From Acidaminococcaceae bacterium (GTDB lineage Bacteria > Bacillota > Negativicutes > Acidaminococcales > Acidaminococcaceae), in the NCBI GenBank assembly GCA_017443165.1, contig JAFSOW010000079.1, forward strand, positions 1 to 24,122: a stretch of 24,122 bases of DNA. The letters run 5' to 3'. Position 1 is the stretch's first letter, and each line of letters begins with the position of its first letter. Under the pieces are notes generated by a model. It made no database searches, was not told the origin of the DNA, and saw only the letters and a program-made list of their open reading frames with translations. Shown here piece after piece: positions 1 through 6,010 of this stretch. Both the position numbers and the translations under genes were made by a program.

Positions 1-960
1 CAGCGCAGATAATACATCGGTATAGTATATGCCGTTGTAATACCCTCTGTAGCGACCCCGTCTATGGGCCGGCCTGTGATTCCACCAGTGGTCCTTCGGG
101 GGTTTAGGGGCGCGGCGCCATACGTGTATGTTTTCGTGGGTCCGGTGAACAGGCGGGCGATGAAGGTCTTTTCTCGGGCCCGGTTTTCTGTGTTTCCGGT
201 ATTCCGGTCTATGCGTTTTGGGTTTCGAAATATGCTGCTTCGGATCATGCACTTTCGGTTTTGCAACGTTTTGCTTCGAATCGTGAATCCTTGGCTTCGC
301 AACGTTTTGCTGCGGATTATGTGTTTTCGGTTTCGCAATGTTTGGCTTCGAATCGTGAATCTTTGGCTTCGCAACGTTTTGCTGCGGATTATGTGTTTTC
401 GGTTTCGCAATGTTTGGCTTCGAATCGTGAATCTTTGGCTTCGCAACGTTTTGACGTGGATTATGTGTTTTCGGTCGTAGCTTCTCACGGCTTACTTCAG
501 TATGCTTCGGTTGCTGCATCGTCTGACGCTGGGTTGCAGGCTTCGGCTGTTGCACCGTCTGACGCTGGGTTACTGGCTTCGGCTGTTGCAACGTCTGGCG
601 CTGGGTTACAGGTTTCGGCTGTTGCAACGTCTGGCGCTGGGTTACAAGTTTCGGCTGTTGCAACGTCTGACGCTGGGATACAGGTTTCGGTTGCTGCACC
701 GTCTGACGCTGGGATACAGATTTTGGCCGCTGTATCGTCTGCCGTTGGTGAACAGGTTTTGCACGTTGCATCGACGGACGCGGTGCACTGGGCCGCGGTT
801 GCTGCGCAGCCGGTCTGCTGCTCTGCTGACTTTGCTGCTGGGCAGGATACGGATATACTTTTCTACCCGGAGCAGCTTCTGCAACAGAAAGAGTCACGCT
901 CAGAAAAGCTGCTAAAAATAACGCTGCAATTGTTTTTTTCATTATAAATCTTCGTTTCAT
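1..960 (-). CDS. Secreted tandem-repeat Pro/Gln/Lys-rich protein (3' partial, runs off left edge)
   Basis: An uninterrupted minus-strand frame of 320 codons reaches the left edge without a stop. The ATG at 960-958 has GAGGAG seven bases upstream. The N-terminus is a signal peptide: MKRRFIMKK, a hydrophobic stretch, then AEA as a plausible cleavage site near residue 30. The mature part is low complexity: a Gln/Ser/Pro segment, about seven 12-residue repeats of the type QQPKPVTQRQTL, then 24-residue repeats built from AKPKTHNPQQNV and AKPKIHDSKPNI. A His/Arg/Trp/Tyr-rich region with DHWWNH and RYRGYYNGIYY follows before the edge. It is strongly basic and lacks Cys in the visible part. I do not recognise a family; an exported cell-envelope or polyanion-binding protein is an inference from signal peptide and composition. 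A promoter lies upstream at about 1051-1078. Plus-strand frames over the repeats are shadows. Confidence 0.75.
   Translation of the reverse strand, partial: MKRRFIMKKTIAALFLAAFLSVTLSVAEAAPGRKVYPYPAQQQSQQSSRPAAQQPRPSAPRPSMQRAKPVHQRQTIQRPKSVSQRQTVQQPKPVSQRQTLQQPKLVTQRQTLQQPKPVTQRQTLQQPKPVTQRQTVQQPKPATQRQTMQQPKHTEVSREKLRPKTHNPRQNVAKPKIHDSKPNIAKPKTHNPQQNVAKPKIHDSKPNIAKPKTHNPQQNVAKPRIHDSKQNVAKPKVHDPKQHISKPKTHRPEYRKHRKPGPRKDLHRPPVHRTHENIHVWRRAPKPPKDHWWNHRPAHRRGRYRGYYNGIYYTDVLSAL
243..480 (-). repeat. 72-bp in-frame tandem repeat
   Basis: Copies begin at 291, 363 and 435 with an exact 72-bp period. Copies one and two are nearly identical, the third degrades, and a partial copy precedes position 291. 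The period is a multiple of three and encodes 24 residues (AKPKTHNPQQNV plus AKPKIHDSKPNI) of the secreted repeat protein. The near-identity suggests recent expansion or slippage. Confidence 0.9.
510..761 (-). repeat. 36-bp in-frame tandem repeat, about 7 copies
   Basis: Units begin at 510, 546, 582, 618, 654, 690 and 726. Each encodes twelve residues of the type QQPKPVTQRQTL. Units 582 and 618 differ at one base; the outer units are more diverged. There are no spacers, so this is a protein repeat and not a CRISPR array. Confidence 0.9.
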
Positions 961-1050
961 TGCTTTTCTCCTCTACACACCATATATATAGCCGCTGATA
1001 ATCTGCCGTTTCCTGATGGAAAGATATTTCCTCAGTATTATTTTAATAAC

Positions 1051-1078
1051 ATTATAATTATTGTTTATGTCTTTTCCA
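1051..1078 (-). promoter_or_regulatory. Candidate promoter of the repeat-protein gene
   Basis: On the minus strand, TGGAAA (1073-1078) and TATAAT (1051-1056) are separated by 16 bases. The -10 box is consensus and the -35 box matches 4 of 6. The leader down to the start at 960 contains an imperfect hairpin (CTGAGGAAA with TTTCCATCAG, about 1012-1034) of unknown function. I see no gene between 961 and 1249. Confidence 0.5.
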
Positions 1079-1138
1079 TGACCCGCTCCGGCTAAAGAAT
1101 CTCCACCCTGAAAAATCCTGACCACCTGCCCGAAACAA

Positions 1139-1178
1139 AAACAGGACACGCTTCCTCTGCATGAGGTGTGTCCTGTTT
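1139..1178 (-). terminator. Intrinsic terminator after the GNAT gene (possibly bidirectional)
   Basis: An 11-bp perfect stem pairs 1139-1149 with 1168-1178. T-rich tracts flank it on both strands (TTTTGTTT on the minus strand, a longer T-rich run on the plus strand). It lies about 70 bp past the stop codon of the acetyltransferase gene. Confidence 0.75.
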
Positions 1179-1249
1179 CTTTTTTGTTTTCTCCGCGCAT
1201 CCGTTTCTCTACGTATTATTTTCTACATAACTATTGCTGCAGTAATCAT

Positions 1250-1786
1250 TTACAACAGCCAGACCCATTTATTAGCCGGCGTTGGCTGTGGATAGCCCCA
1301 GTCTTCGTCAACGCCGGAAACCGCCAGCAAAAAACCGTTCTTTTCCACTACGCGGGTTATGGATTTGTTTTCGACCATGGTACTGGCCGTAATAATTTCA
1401 ATGCCCGTTTCCTGCGTCAGGTAGCTCACCAGGGCGCCCACCGTTTCTGTCGCTATGCCTTTGCCCCAGCTGCGTTCCAAGAAACGGCAGCCGATGCTGG
1501 CCTTGTTCGTGTTCTCCCGATAGCCGTAAATCTCGGCCAGCCCGCAGAACTCCTCTTCCATAAATACACCCAGGATAATGGACTCTTTAAAGCATTCATC
1601 GTACAGGCGGCGGATGACTTCGTGTACGTCCTCATACTTCTGTTCAAACAGAAACGTCGGAAGATACCGGTACACGCTAGGGCTGTGCACCAGTTCCGAT
1701 AAGCCCGCCGCGTCCGTTTCCTCAATCTTTCTGAGGACGAGACTTTCCGTTTTAATATAGGGGATTTCCGTAAAAAGTTTTTTCAT
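1250..1786 (-). CDS. GNAT-family N-acetyltransferase (RimJ/RimL-like)
   Basis: A 178-residue protein that should transfer an acetyl group from acetyl-CoA to an amine, perhaps a protein N-terminus or small molecule; the substrate cannot be read from sequence. The opening ESLVLRKIEETDA is the usual beta-1/alpha-1 of RimJ/RimL-type GNATs. The acetyl-CoA loop is WGKGIA at residues 107-112, and NKSITRVVEKNGF (140-152) is the typical segment after beta-5. The frame is open further upstream to a TTG at 1852, but the ATG at 1786 starts where family members start and has AGGA eight bases upstream, so I use it. The gene stands alone between the terminator at 1139-1178 and the convergently spaced amidohydrolase gene; its promoter was not identified. 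Confidence 0.85.
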   Translation of the reverse strand: MKKLFTEIPYIKTESLVLRKIEETDAAGLSELVHSPSVYRYLPTFLFEQKYEDVHEVIRRLYDECFKESIILGVFMEEEFCGLAEIYGYRENTNKASIGCRFLERSWGKGIATETVGALVSYLTQETGIEIITASTMVENKSITRVVEKNGFLLAVSGVDEDWGYPQPTPANKWVWLL

Positions 1787-1887
1787 TCTTTGCTTCCTGC
1801 CTGTCGGATTCGCTTTTACTGCTATTTTATCACCGGAACAGAAAACCCGCAAATATGCTGGCTCATGACAGGATTTTCCCGGTCATA

Positions 1888-2751
1888 TCAAACATCCTGA
1901 CGGAATCCGCTTTCCGCCCGTTTCAGAAATCCCTGCACAACTTCTTTTACTTCTTTAAATGTTTCTTTCTTCTGTCCGGTTATTTCATCCATGTACAGGA
2001 TGCGGTTCACTTCGATCATCAGGCTCTGCACCCGTTTATCACGCTGCGAATAAAACGGTTCGGGAACGATGGCGCCGGCAAAGGGCGTGTTCACCGCCAC
2101 TTCCAGCCCCGCTTTTGTAAAATACGCTTTGGCTGCGTTCAGCAAGGGGTCCGGGGTAAAATACGGATCCGCGCCCAGGCAGATTTCAGGACGGACAAGA
2201 TGAAAGTTTTCTTTTGGTTCATAAGGCAGCACGGTTTCGGAAAATGAGTGCCCGTCAATTAACAATGCCCGGTTAAACTGATCCAGCTGGCAGCGCACGG
2301 CTTCTGTCAGCCGGCTGTGATGACGCCGGTAGATTTGCAGCGCCCTGCCGTAAGCCCGCAATCCTTCCGGGGAGGAAAGCGGATCCCGTTTTAACCGGCC
2401 GCCGTCGGACATGCGTGTGTAATACATGCCCATGCCCTTCCGCCACATGATTTCTTCTTCGGGATCAAGGAAGCGTTCCGGGTCGCAAACAAGGCGGCTG
2501 TACTGATGCACAACGGTCAGGCAGTCCGGACAGGAAAACAATTCATCGGTGTACCAGTCGGTCATGCACAGCAGCTCGCTGCGGAGTTTCTCTTCCTCCG
2601 GCAAAAACTCCTTTTGGAACAGTTTGGGGATTTTCGTGCTGCTGTGGGGAACGTGCACGATGATCCGGGGCTGTTCCGGCGCTTTTCCGTAAGCAGGCAG
2701 ATACCATTTCCATTTTTGTACCGCCGCCGCAATCCGTTGCCATGATTTCAT
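1888..2751 (-). CDS. N-formylglutamate amidohydrolase (FGase) family protein
   Basis: 287 residues, usual FGase-family length. Family hallmarks are visible in order: HVPHSS (33-38), DWYTDELF (65-72), SRLVCDPERF (85-94), IDGHSF (165-170), NTPFAGAIVP (221-230) and IEVNRILYMDE (246-256). The His, Asp and Glu residues in these motifs are the expected metal and substrate ligands. Characterised members remove formyl from N-formyl-L-glutamate in histidine degradation, but no hut gene is in this window, so the substrate is open. The ATG at 2751 is preceded by AAAGGAG; the longer frame to 2844 begins at a TTG and is rejected. Upstream lies a roughly 310-nt leader with a SAM-I riboswitch and tandem terminators on the same strand, so expression is predicted to fall when S-adenosylmethionine is high. 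That points to methionine or one-carbon metabolism rather than histidine use. Confidence 0.85.
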   Translation of the reverse strand: MKSWQRIAAAVQKWKWYLPAYGKAPEQPRIIVHVPHSSTKIPKLFQKEFLPEEEKLRSELLCMTDWYTDELFSCPDCLTVVHQYSRLVCDPERFLDPEEEIMWRKGMGMYYTRMSDGGRLKRDPLSSPEGLRAYGRALQIYRRHHSRLTEAVRCQLDQFNRALLIDGHSFSETVLPYEPKENFHLVRPEICLGADPYFTPDPLLNAAKAYFTKAGLEVAVNTPFAGAIVPEPFYSQRDKRVQSLMIEVNRILYMDEITGQKKETFKEVKEVVQGFLKRAESGFRQDV

Positions 2752-2775
2752 TTTCTTTTGTCTCCTTTCTTTACG

Positions 2776-2823
2776 AAGCACGAAAAAAGTCTGGGAAAAT
2801 GCTCCCTGCTTTGACCCGTGCTT
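2776..2823 (-). promoter_or_regulatory. Third leader hairpin before the amidohydrolase start
   Basis: AAGCACG (2817-2823 read on the minus strand) can pair with CGTGCTT (2776-2782). An inner GGGA/TCCC plus GTC/GAC alternative is followed by six T residues. It sits just upstream of the Shine-Dalgarno site of the FGase-family gene and may be a weak terminator or a structure affecting initiation. Confidence 0.3.
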
Positions 2824-2847
2824 TTTTACCTTAAAGAGAGGCAAAAG

Positions 2848-2873
2848 AAAAAAGCCCTTCGGTCTGACGGGCT
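2848..2873 (-). terminator. Second leader terminator
   Basis: A minus-strand hairpin with AGCCC (2869-2873) paired to GGGCT (2853-2857) is followed by six T residues and a further T-rich stretch. It lies downstream of the riboswitch terminator and upstream of the FGase-family gene, giving two tandem terminators in one leader. Confidence 0.55.
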
Positions 2874-2886
2874 GTACAGGTAATAC

Positions 2887-2909
2887 AAAAGCCCATCGGA
2901 ATGATGGGC
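2887..2909 (-). terminator. Riboswitch expression-platform terminator
   Basis: GCCCATC pairs with GATGGGC (2903-2909 with 2891-2897) around a five-base loop and is followed by TTTTGT on the minus strand. The 5' arm can instead pair with TGATGGG at 2924-2930, which is an antiterminator. The two folds are mutually exclusive. Confidence 0.75.
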
Positions 2910-3012
2910 TGTAATTTCAACATCCCATCATACAAGCTTTAGCACCTTAACCGTTCCGGCCAGGTTGCTGTGCGGTCACCGAGCTTGTCTCTCGCGCACT
3001 CTCTATGGTCAA
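2887..3012 (-). ncRNA. SAM-I (S-box) riboswitch
   Basis: The minus strand carries the S-box core: GAGAG, an internal GAGAGACAAGC segment, CAGCAACC, then AAGGTGCTAAAGC. P2 is GTGCG (2995-2999) with CGCAC (2970-2974). P3 is ACCT/AGGT plus GCCG/CGGT. The pseudoknot between the P2 loop and J3/4 is CAAGCT (2982-2987) with AGCTTG (2933-2938), exactly where the Bacillus yitJ aptamer has its CUGG/CCAG pairing. P1 appears short (CCAT/ATGG) and I could not settle whether P4 is present or shared with the antiterminator. SAM binding is expected to favour the terminator at 2887-2909. The predicted target is the downstream FGase-family gene. Confidence 0.85.
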
Positions 3013-3018
3013 TTGATA

Positions 3019-3034
3019 TCCGTTTCCGGATACT
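3019..3034 (-). promoter_or_regulatory. GAAA-tetraloop hairpin 5' of the riboswitch
   Basis: On the minus strand TATCCG-GAAA-CGGATA forms a six-bp stem capped by a GNRA tetraloop between the transcription start and the SAM-I aptamer. A second small hairpin, GTAAG/CTTAC, sits at the extreme 5' end (about 3045-3060). Both could stabilise the leader RNA; their role is unknown. Confidence 0.5.
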
Positions 3035-3067
3035 GTATTAAATTGTAAGGCGGTTCTTACTGTAAAT

Positions 3068-3096
3068 ATTATACCACAAACCGCCTGACTTGTCAG
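3068..3096 (-). promoter_or_regulatory. Promoter of the SAM-riboswitch/FGase transcript
   Basis: CTGACA (3091-3096) and a consensus TATAAT (3068-3073) are separated by exactly 17 bases on the minus strand. The -35 box overlaps the stop codon of panE. Transcription should start near 3061, so the leader to the FGase start is about 310 nt. Confidence 0.75.
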
Positions 3097-4013
3097 TTGT
3101 AGTCAAACTTCCCGTCATTCTTTTCTTCCAGGGCCTTGATAGCGTGGTACGTGTACTCCGCAAAGGGAACCTCCAGTCCTTTTGCAGCCGCTTTTTCCAT
3201 CAGCACCTTGCAGAACATGTCGATTTCCGTATGCCGTTTGGCTTCCAGGTCCTGCAGCGTGGAGAAGCGGGCTCTTTCCAGCCAGCGGGGGCGGGTGTTT
3301 TCCAGCGGGCCGTAGGAAATGCCGTAGGCTGCCGCCACCTTGCGGGCCTCCGCTTCTAGCCGGTCCCGGATATAACCCACATGCTCACTGTCGAAATAGG
3401 ACGCGTACCCCGTACCAAGTACTGCCTGGGGCAGGTTGTAGGCGATATTCAGTGTAAATTTCAGCCACTGTTCCGAAATGATATCTTCACAGAAATGGTA
3501 GCGGAGCGGCGTTTTGGAAAGGAGTTCCCGGATGGCCAGCAGGCGTTCCGTTTCTTCCCGCGAATCTTTTTCTCCCACAAACAGGCCCGGCGTCTTTTCC
3601 GCGTTAAAGGTGACACTGTTCCCCTTCCGTTCCGAGTTGATGCGCATCAGGCTGTAGGCAATCCGGGCCGGGTCGATCACCGTGCCGATGATTTCCTCGC
3701 TGTCGATCCCGTTCAGCAGACTCAGCACCGTGGTATTAGGACCAACCACTGTGCGGATATCTTCCAGCGCGTCACGGAGCCCGTTATATTTGGTGGAGAC
3801 CAGCAACAGGTCCACGCCTCTTGCCTCCTCCGGCGTCTTTACTTTTGGTTTATAGATTTTATCATTGATGCAGAGGCCGTCCCTCTCCAGGCGTTCTTTC
3901 CGTTCCCCTTTGGCGATCAGGCAGAAGTCAATCTCCGGTGCGGCGGAAAATCCATAAATAAAATAGGAACCAATGGCGCCTGCGCCAAGGATGCCTACGG
4001 TATTTATCTTCAT
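3093..4013 (-). CDS. panE: 2-dehydropantoate 2-reductase (ketopantoate reductase, ApbA/PanE family)
   Basis: 306 residues. It should reduce 2-dehydropantoate to pantoate with NADPH in pantothenate/CoA synthesis in the cytoplasm. The N-terminal Rossmann motif is GAGAIG at 10-15, and LLNG (99-102) holds the conserved Asn-Gly. The C-terminal catalytic region reads WLKFTLNIAYN, with Lys185, Asn189 and Asn193 at the expected family positions. Ser251 and Glu263 (FSTLQDLEAKRHTEID) match the substrate-binding part. The ATG at 4013 is preceded by AGGAGG; the longer frame starts at a TTG at 4037 and overlaps the Shine-Dalgarno site. No panB, panC or panD is in the window, and paralogues of this family can act on other 2-oxo acids. 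Its promoter has a perfect palindrome just upstream (4064-4078). Confidence 0.85.
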   Translation of the reverse strand: MKINTVGILGAGAIGSYFIYGFSAAPEIDFCLIAKGERKERLERDGLCINDKIYKPKVKTPEEARGVDLLLVSTKYNGLRDALEDIRTVVGPNTTVLSLLNGIDSEEIIGTVIDPARIAYSLMRINSERKGNSVTFNAEKTPGLFVGEKDSREETERLLAIRELLSKTPLRYHFCEDIISEQWLKFTLNIAYNLPQAVLGTGYASYFDSEHVGYIRDRLEAEARKVAAAYGISYGPLENTRPRWLERARFSTLQDLEAKRHTEIDMFCKVLMEKAAAKGLEVPFAEYTYHAIKALEEKNDGKFDYN

Positions 4014-4051
4014 ATTATATTCCCCTCCTGTAATCAAAAACCGTTTCTACC

Positions 4052-4060
4052 ATTATAACA
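4052..4060 (-). promoter_or_regulatory. Extended -10 promoter of panE
   Basis: TGTTATAAT on the minus strand is an extended -10 element (TG, one base, TATAAT), about 40 bases upstream of the panE start. The -35 region is occupied by the palindrome at 4064-4078 and matches TTGACA poorly. Confidence 0.6.
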
Positions 4061-4063
4061 CAT

Positions 4064-4078
4064 ATGACAAACTGTCAT
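4064..4078. promoter_or_regulatory. Palindromic candidate operator (ATGACA-N3-TGTCAT)
   Basis: A perfect six-plus-six inverted repeat with a three-base spacer lies immediately upstream of the panE -10 box, covering the -35 position. Location and symmetry suggest a dimeric repressor or activator site. I cannot assign a regulator. Confidence 0.45.
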
Positions 4079-4289
4079 CGGAAAATCGTTAAGGAAATAC
4101 TGATAAATTCGTATATGCTTCTGGTGGCAGCAAAGAAATTAAAATCTTACTTTCATTTGTTATTTCTTTTTGTTACAATGTTTATGCAAGCTTGATATAT
4201 AAAAAATTGCAACATCCTATAACAGGCAGGAACTGTTAAACCTTTTCATCCTGTTGTAAATAAGAAAGATCAAAACGGGAGGTGCCATC

Positions 4290-5303
4290 ATGCGATTCTG
4301 GAAATTCGGACTCTTTTTGCTGTGCTGCAGTCTGTGCGGACTGCATGGCTGTACCGGAGCAGAAGAAAAGCCTGCACAGAAACCGGCAGCAAAACCGGAT
4401 GCATCGTTTGTTCCCAGCGAGATACAAAAAAGCGAAATCTCCTTTTATCACAGATATTGCCAGTATGAACTGATCATGCAGCGCGAAGGGGGAAAAATTC
4501 GCTGCACCATGCGCACCATGAATTCAAATTATCGCCCACAGCCATCTTCTTCCGGACTTACGGGCGTGAAGCCAATCATGGAGGCGCCGAAAAAAGATGA
4601 GCGTATCTTCCCCAGGGGCTGCAGCTTTACCGCCGACGAAAAAGCCCTGGCCGACCTTGACCGGTTGCTGCAGAAAGGCGGCGTGAGCGTTGACGCCGCA
4701 ACAACAGAACCCACGGAATTTAAACAGCTCCGGCTTCTTTATGTGGAATATAAGAACGGGAAGCATATCACCCTGAACCGGGCCGGCAAAGACAGCCCGT
4801 TCCGTAAAGAAATTTCCGATGAAAAACTGGCGGAGTTTATGGAAAAGCTGGCGAAAGACAACGGCCAGAAGCTCTATGACGGCGAGATTCTGCTGGGCCG
4901 TCTGTCCGGTTGCCATTACAGCAGTTCCGGCAGCATGAGCGGCGGGCACCATTTTATTGATGTCAGCCGGAAGAGCGAAACCGAAGCCTTGTTCGACAGC
5001 CGGTTCAAATCCTGGCACAATTCACCGGAGAAAACCCAGAACCGTGTTATTTCCGCACAGATGCTGGACGAAATAGAAGCGATGGGCAGAGAATACAAAA
5101 TCGACACCTGGCGTCCCTTCCCCCAGACAGACCTGATTGCCCTGGATGCCGCCACCGTCACGGTTACTCTTTCCTACGGCGAACCCTGGTCCTGGGTAAA
5201 ATGGGATCTTAAAATGGGCACAATGGACGAGCTAACAAAGCCGCAATCAGAGTATTACCGGAAAATCCAGGCCATGTTGTTTGCCGAAGATAAAAAAGGA
5301 TAA
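4290..5303 (+). CDS. Lipoprotein of unknown function
   Basis: 337 residues and the only clear plus-strand gene here. GGGAGG lies seven bases before the ATG. A lipoprotein signal peptide is plain: MRFWK, a hydrophobic Leu/Cys stretch, then LHGC with the lipidated Cys at residue 21. A short Ala/Lys/Pro linker follows. The mature domain contains short motifs such as YRPQPSSSG, GRLSGCHYSSSGSMSGGHH, DTWRPF and LSYGEPWSWVKWDLKMG. I do not recognise a family; the C-terminal Trp-rich beta-like segment suggests a globular envelope domain. It is transcribed divergently from panE and ends at a strong terminator. No partner gene is adjacent, and I found no convincing promoter in 4079-4289. Confidence 0.8.
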   Translation: MRFWKFGLFLLCCSLCGLHGCTGAEEKPAQKPAAKPDASFVPSEIQKSEISFYHRYCQYELIMQREGGKIRCTMRTMNSNYRPQPSSSGLTGVKPIMEAPKKDERIFPRGCSFTADEKALADLDRLLQKGGVSVDAATTEPTEFKQLRLLYVEYKNGKHITLNRAGKDSPFRKEISDEKLAEFMEKLAKDNGQKLYDGEILLGRLSGCHYSSSGSMSGGHHFIDVSRKSETEALFDSRFKSWHNSPEKTQNRVISAQMLDEIEAMGREYKIDTWRPFPQTDLIALDAATVTVTLSYGEPWSWVKWDLKMGTMDELTKPQSEYYRKIQAMLFAEDKKG

Positions 5304-5315
5304 AAGTACATACAT

Positions 5316-5354
5316 CAAACCCCTCTCCCGGATAGCTCCGGAGAGAGGGGTTTG
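5316..5354. terminator. Bidirectional terminator between convergent genes
   Basis: A 12-bp perfect stem CAAACCCCTCTC/GAGAGGGGTTTG, extended by CGGA/TCCG near the loop, sits between the convergent lipoprotein and Nif11-peptide genes. The plus strand continues with TTTGTTATTG. Confidence 0.85.
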
Positions 5355-5379
5355 TTATTGTATGATTAATATATTGTAA

Positions 5380-5658
5380 TCAACATCCTTTAAAGTTTTC
5401 CCAACCCACTGTTCCGCAGACATGATGCCCACAGCTGCCTTCGGACGGGCAATTATCCCAGCAAACGCCGCCGGCGACCTTTTTCAGGGATTCCTCGTTC
5501 AGCTCGACATCCGCCAGTTCCGCCATGTAGGCTTCAGCTTCTTCTTTTGTCAGCTCAACACCGCCTGCCTTTGCCAATGCGATTAATTCATCAGCGCTCT
5601 TGCACTGCATAGCCTTTTCAAACATTTCTTTTGTAATCGCGTTTAAATTAATCGGCAT
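5380..5658 (-). CDS. Nif11-like leader peptide RiPP precursor
   Basis: 92 residues; ATG at 5658 with GGGAG five bases upstream. Residues 1-64 match the Nif11-type leader pattern: an amphipathic helix with FEKAMQCKSADELIALAKAGG, then LTKEEAEAYMAELAD, ending in VAGG, the double-glycine processing site (63-64). The predicted 28-residue core has Cys at 66, 70, 76, 81 and 92, plus a His-His pair and two Trp. Such precursors are normally modified by a lanthionine synthetase or radical-SAM enzyme and exported by a peptidase-containing ABC transporter. None of these is in the window, so it is an orphan here. A good promoter and its own terminator region make it a single-gene unit. Product class and activity cannot be read from sequence. 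Confidence 0.85.
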   Translation of the reverse strand: MPINLNAITKEMFEKAMQCKSADELIALAKAGGVELTKEEAEAYMAELADVELNEESLKKVAGGVCWDNCPSEGSCGHHVCGTVGWENFKGC

Positions 5659-5711
5659 AGTTGCTCCCGCCTTTCATAATAAAAATGCCACAATGAGTAC
5701 CTGTTTTATAT

Positions 5712-5740
5712 ATTATACTAGAAATGGAAAAAGAAAACAA
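5712..5740 (-). promoter_or_regulatory. Promoter of the Nif11 peptide gene
   Basis: TTGTTT (5735-5740) and TATAAT (5712-5717) are 17 bases apart on the minus strand, about 55 bases upstream of the start codon and just downstream of the tRNA terminator. Confidence 0.7.
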
Positions 5741-5745
5741 CGAAT

Positions 5746-5777
5746 AAAAAAGCGGTCTCCCGACTTCGGGAAACCGC
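5746..5777 (-). terminator. Terminator of tRNA-Thr
   Basis: An 11-bp stem (5767-5777 with 5752-5762, one G-U pair) with a four-base loop is followed by TTTTTTATT on the minus strand, ten bases past the tRNA 3' end. Confidence 0.9.
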
Positions 5778-5787
5778 CTGTTTGCTG

Positions 5788-5863
5788 TGGAGCCACTTAT
5801 AGGATTTGAACCTACGACCCTCTCATTACGAATGAGATGCTCTGCCAGCTGAGCTAAAGTGGC
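5788..5863 (-). tRNA. tRNA-Thr (anticodon CGU)
   Basis: A 76-nt cloverleaf on the minus strand: acceptor GCCACTT/AAGTGGC, D arm GCTC...GAGC, anticodon stem TCTCA/TGAGA with loop TTCGTAA (anticodon CGT, reading ACG), T arm GTAGG-TTCAAAT-CCTAT. The terminal CCA is encoded. It is a single tRNA with its own promoter and terminator. Confidence 0.95.
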
Positions 5864-5882
5864 AAATCGATAGTACTTTATT

Positions 5883-5911
5883 ATTATCCACGTTTTTAAG
5901 CCATTCGTCAA
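5883..5911 (-). promoter_or_regulatory. Promoter of tRNA-Thr
   Basis: TTGACG (5906-5911) and GATAAT (5883-5888) are separated by 17 bases on the minus strand, about 20 bases before the tRNA 5' end. From 5912 to 6010 I see no other feature. Confidence 0.75.
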
Positions 5912-6010
5912 GTGGAATTTTGAATTATCGTAAATAATATCCGCTGTATTACAGGGGAATGCTTTTTGCCTCAGTTTAAATTATCGTTCTCTTTTTGTTT
6001 TGTTTTCCTT

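Noticed and set aside
243..761. CRISPR array
   Set aside because: Repeats are contiguous without unique spacers, have periods that are multiples of three and encode a regular protein repeat.
64..947. Plus-strand frames of 137-228 residues over the left repeats
   Set aside because: They are shadows of the in-frame minus-strand repeats. The minus frame has a signal peptide, a good ribosome binding site and a promoter; the plus frames have none of these.
1787..1852. N-terminal extension of the GNAT gene from a TTG
   Set aside because: The internal ATG fits the family N-terminus and has a ribosome binding site; the extension has neither.
2752..2844. N-terminal extension of the FGase-family gene from a TTG
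   Set aside because: It would overlap leader hairpins and the ribosome binding site of the ATG at 2751, which matches the usual family start.
5648..5911. Minus-strand frame of 87 residues
   Set aside because: It spans tRNA-Thr and its terminator and promoter, so it is not a gene.
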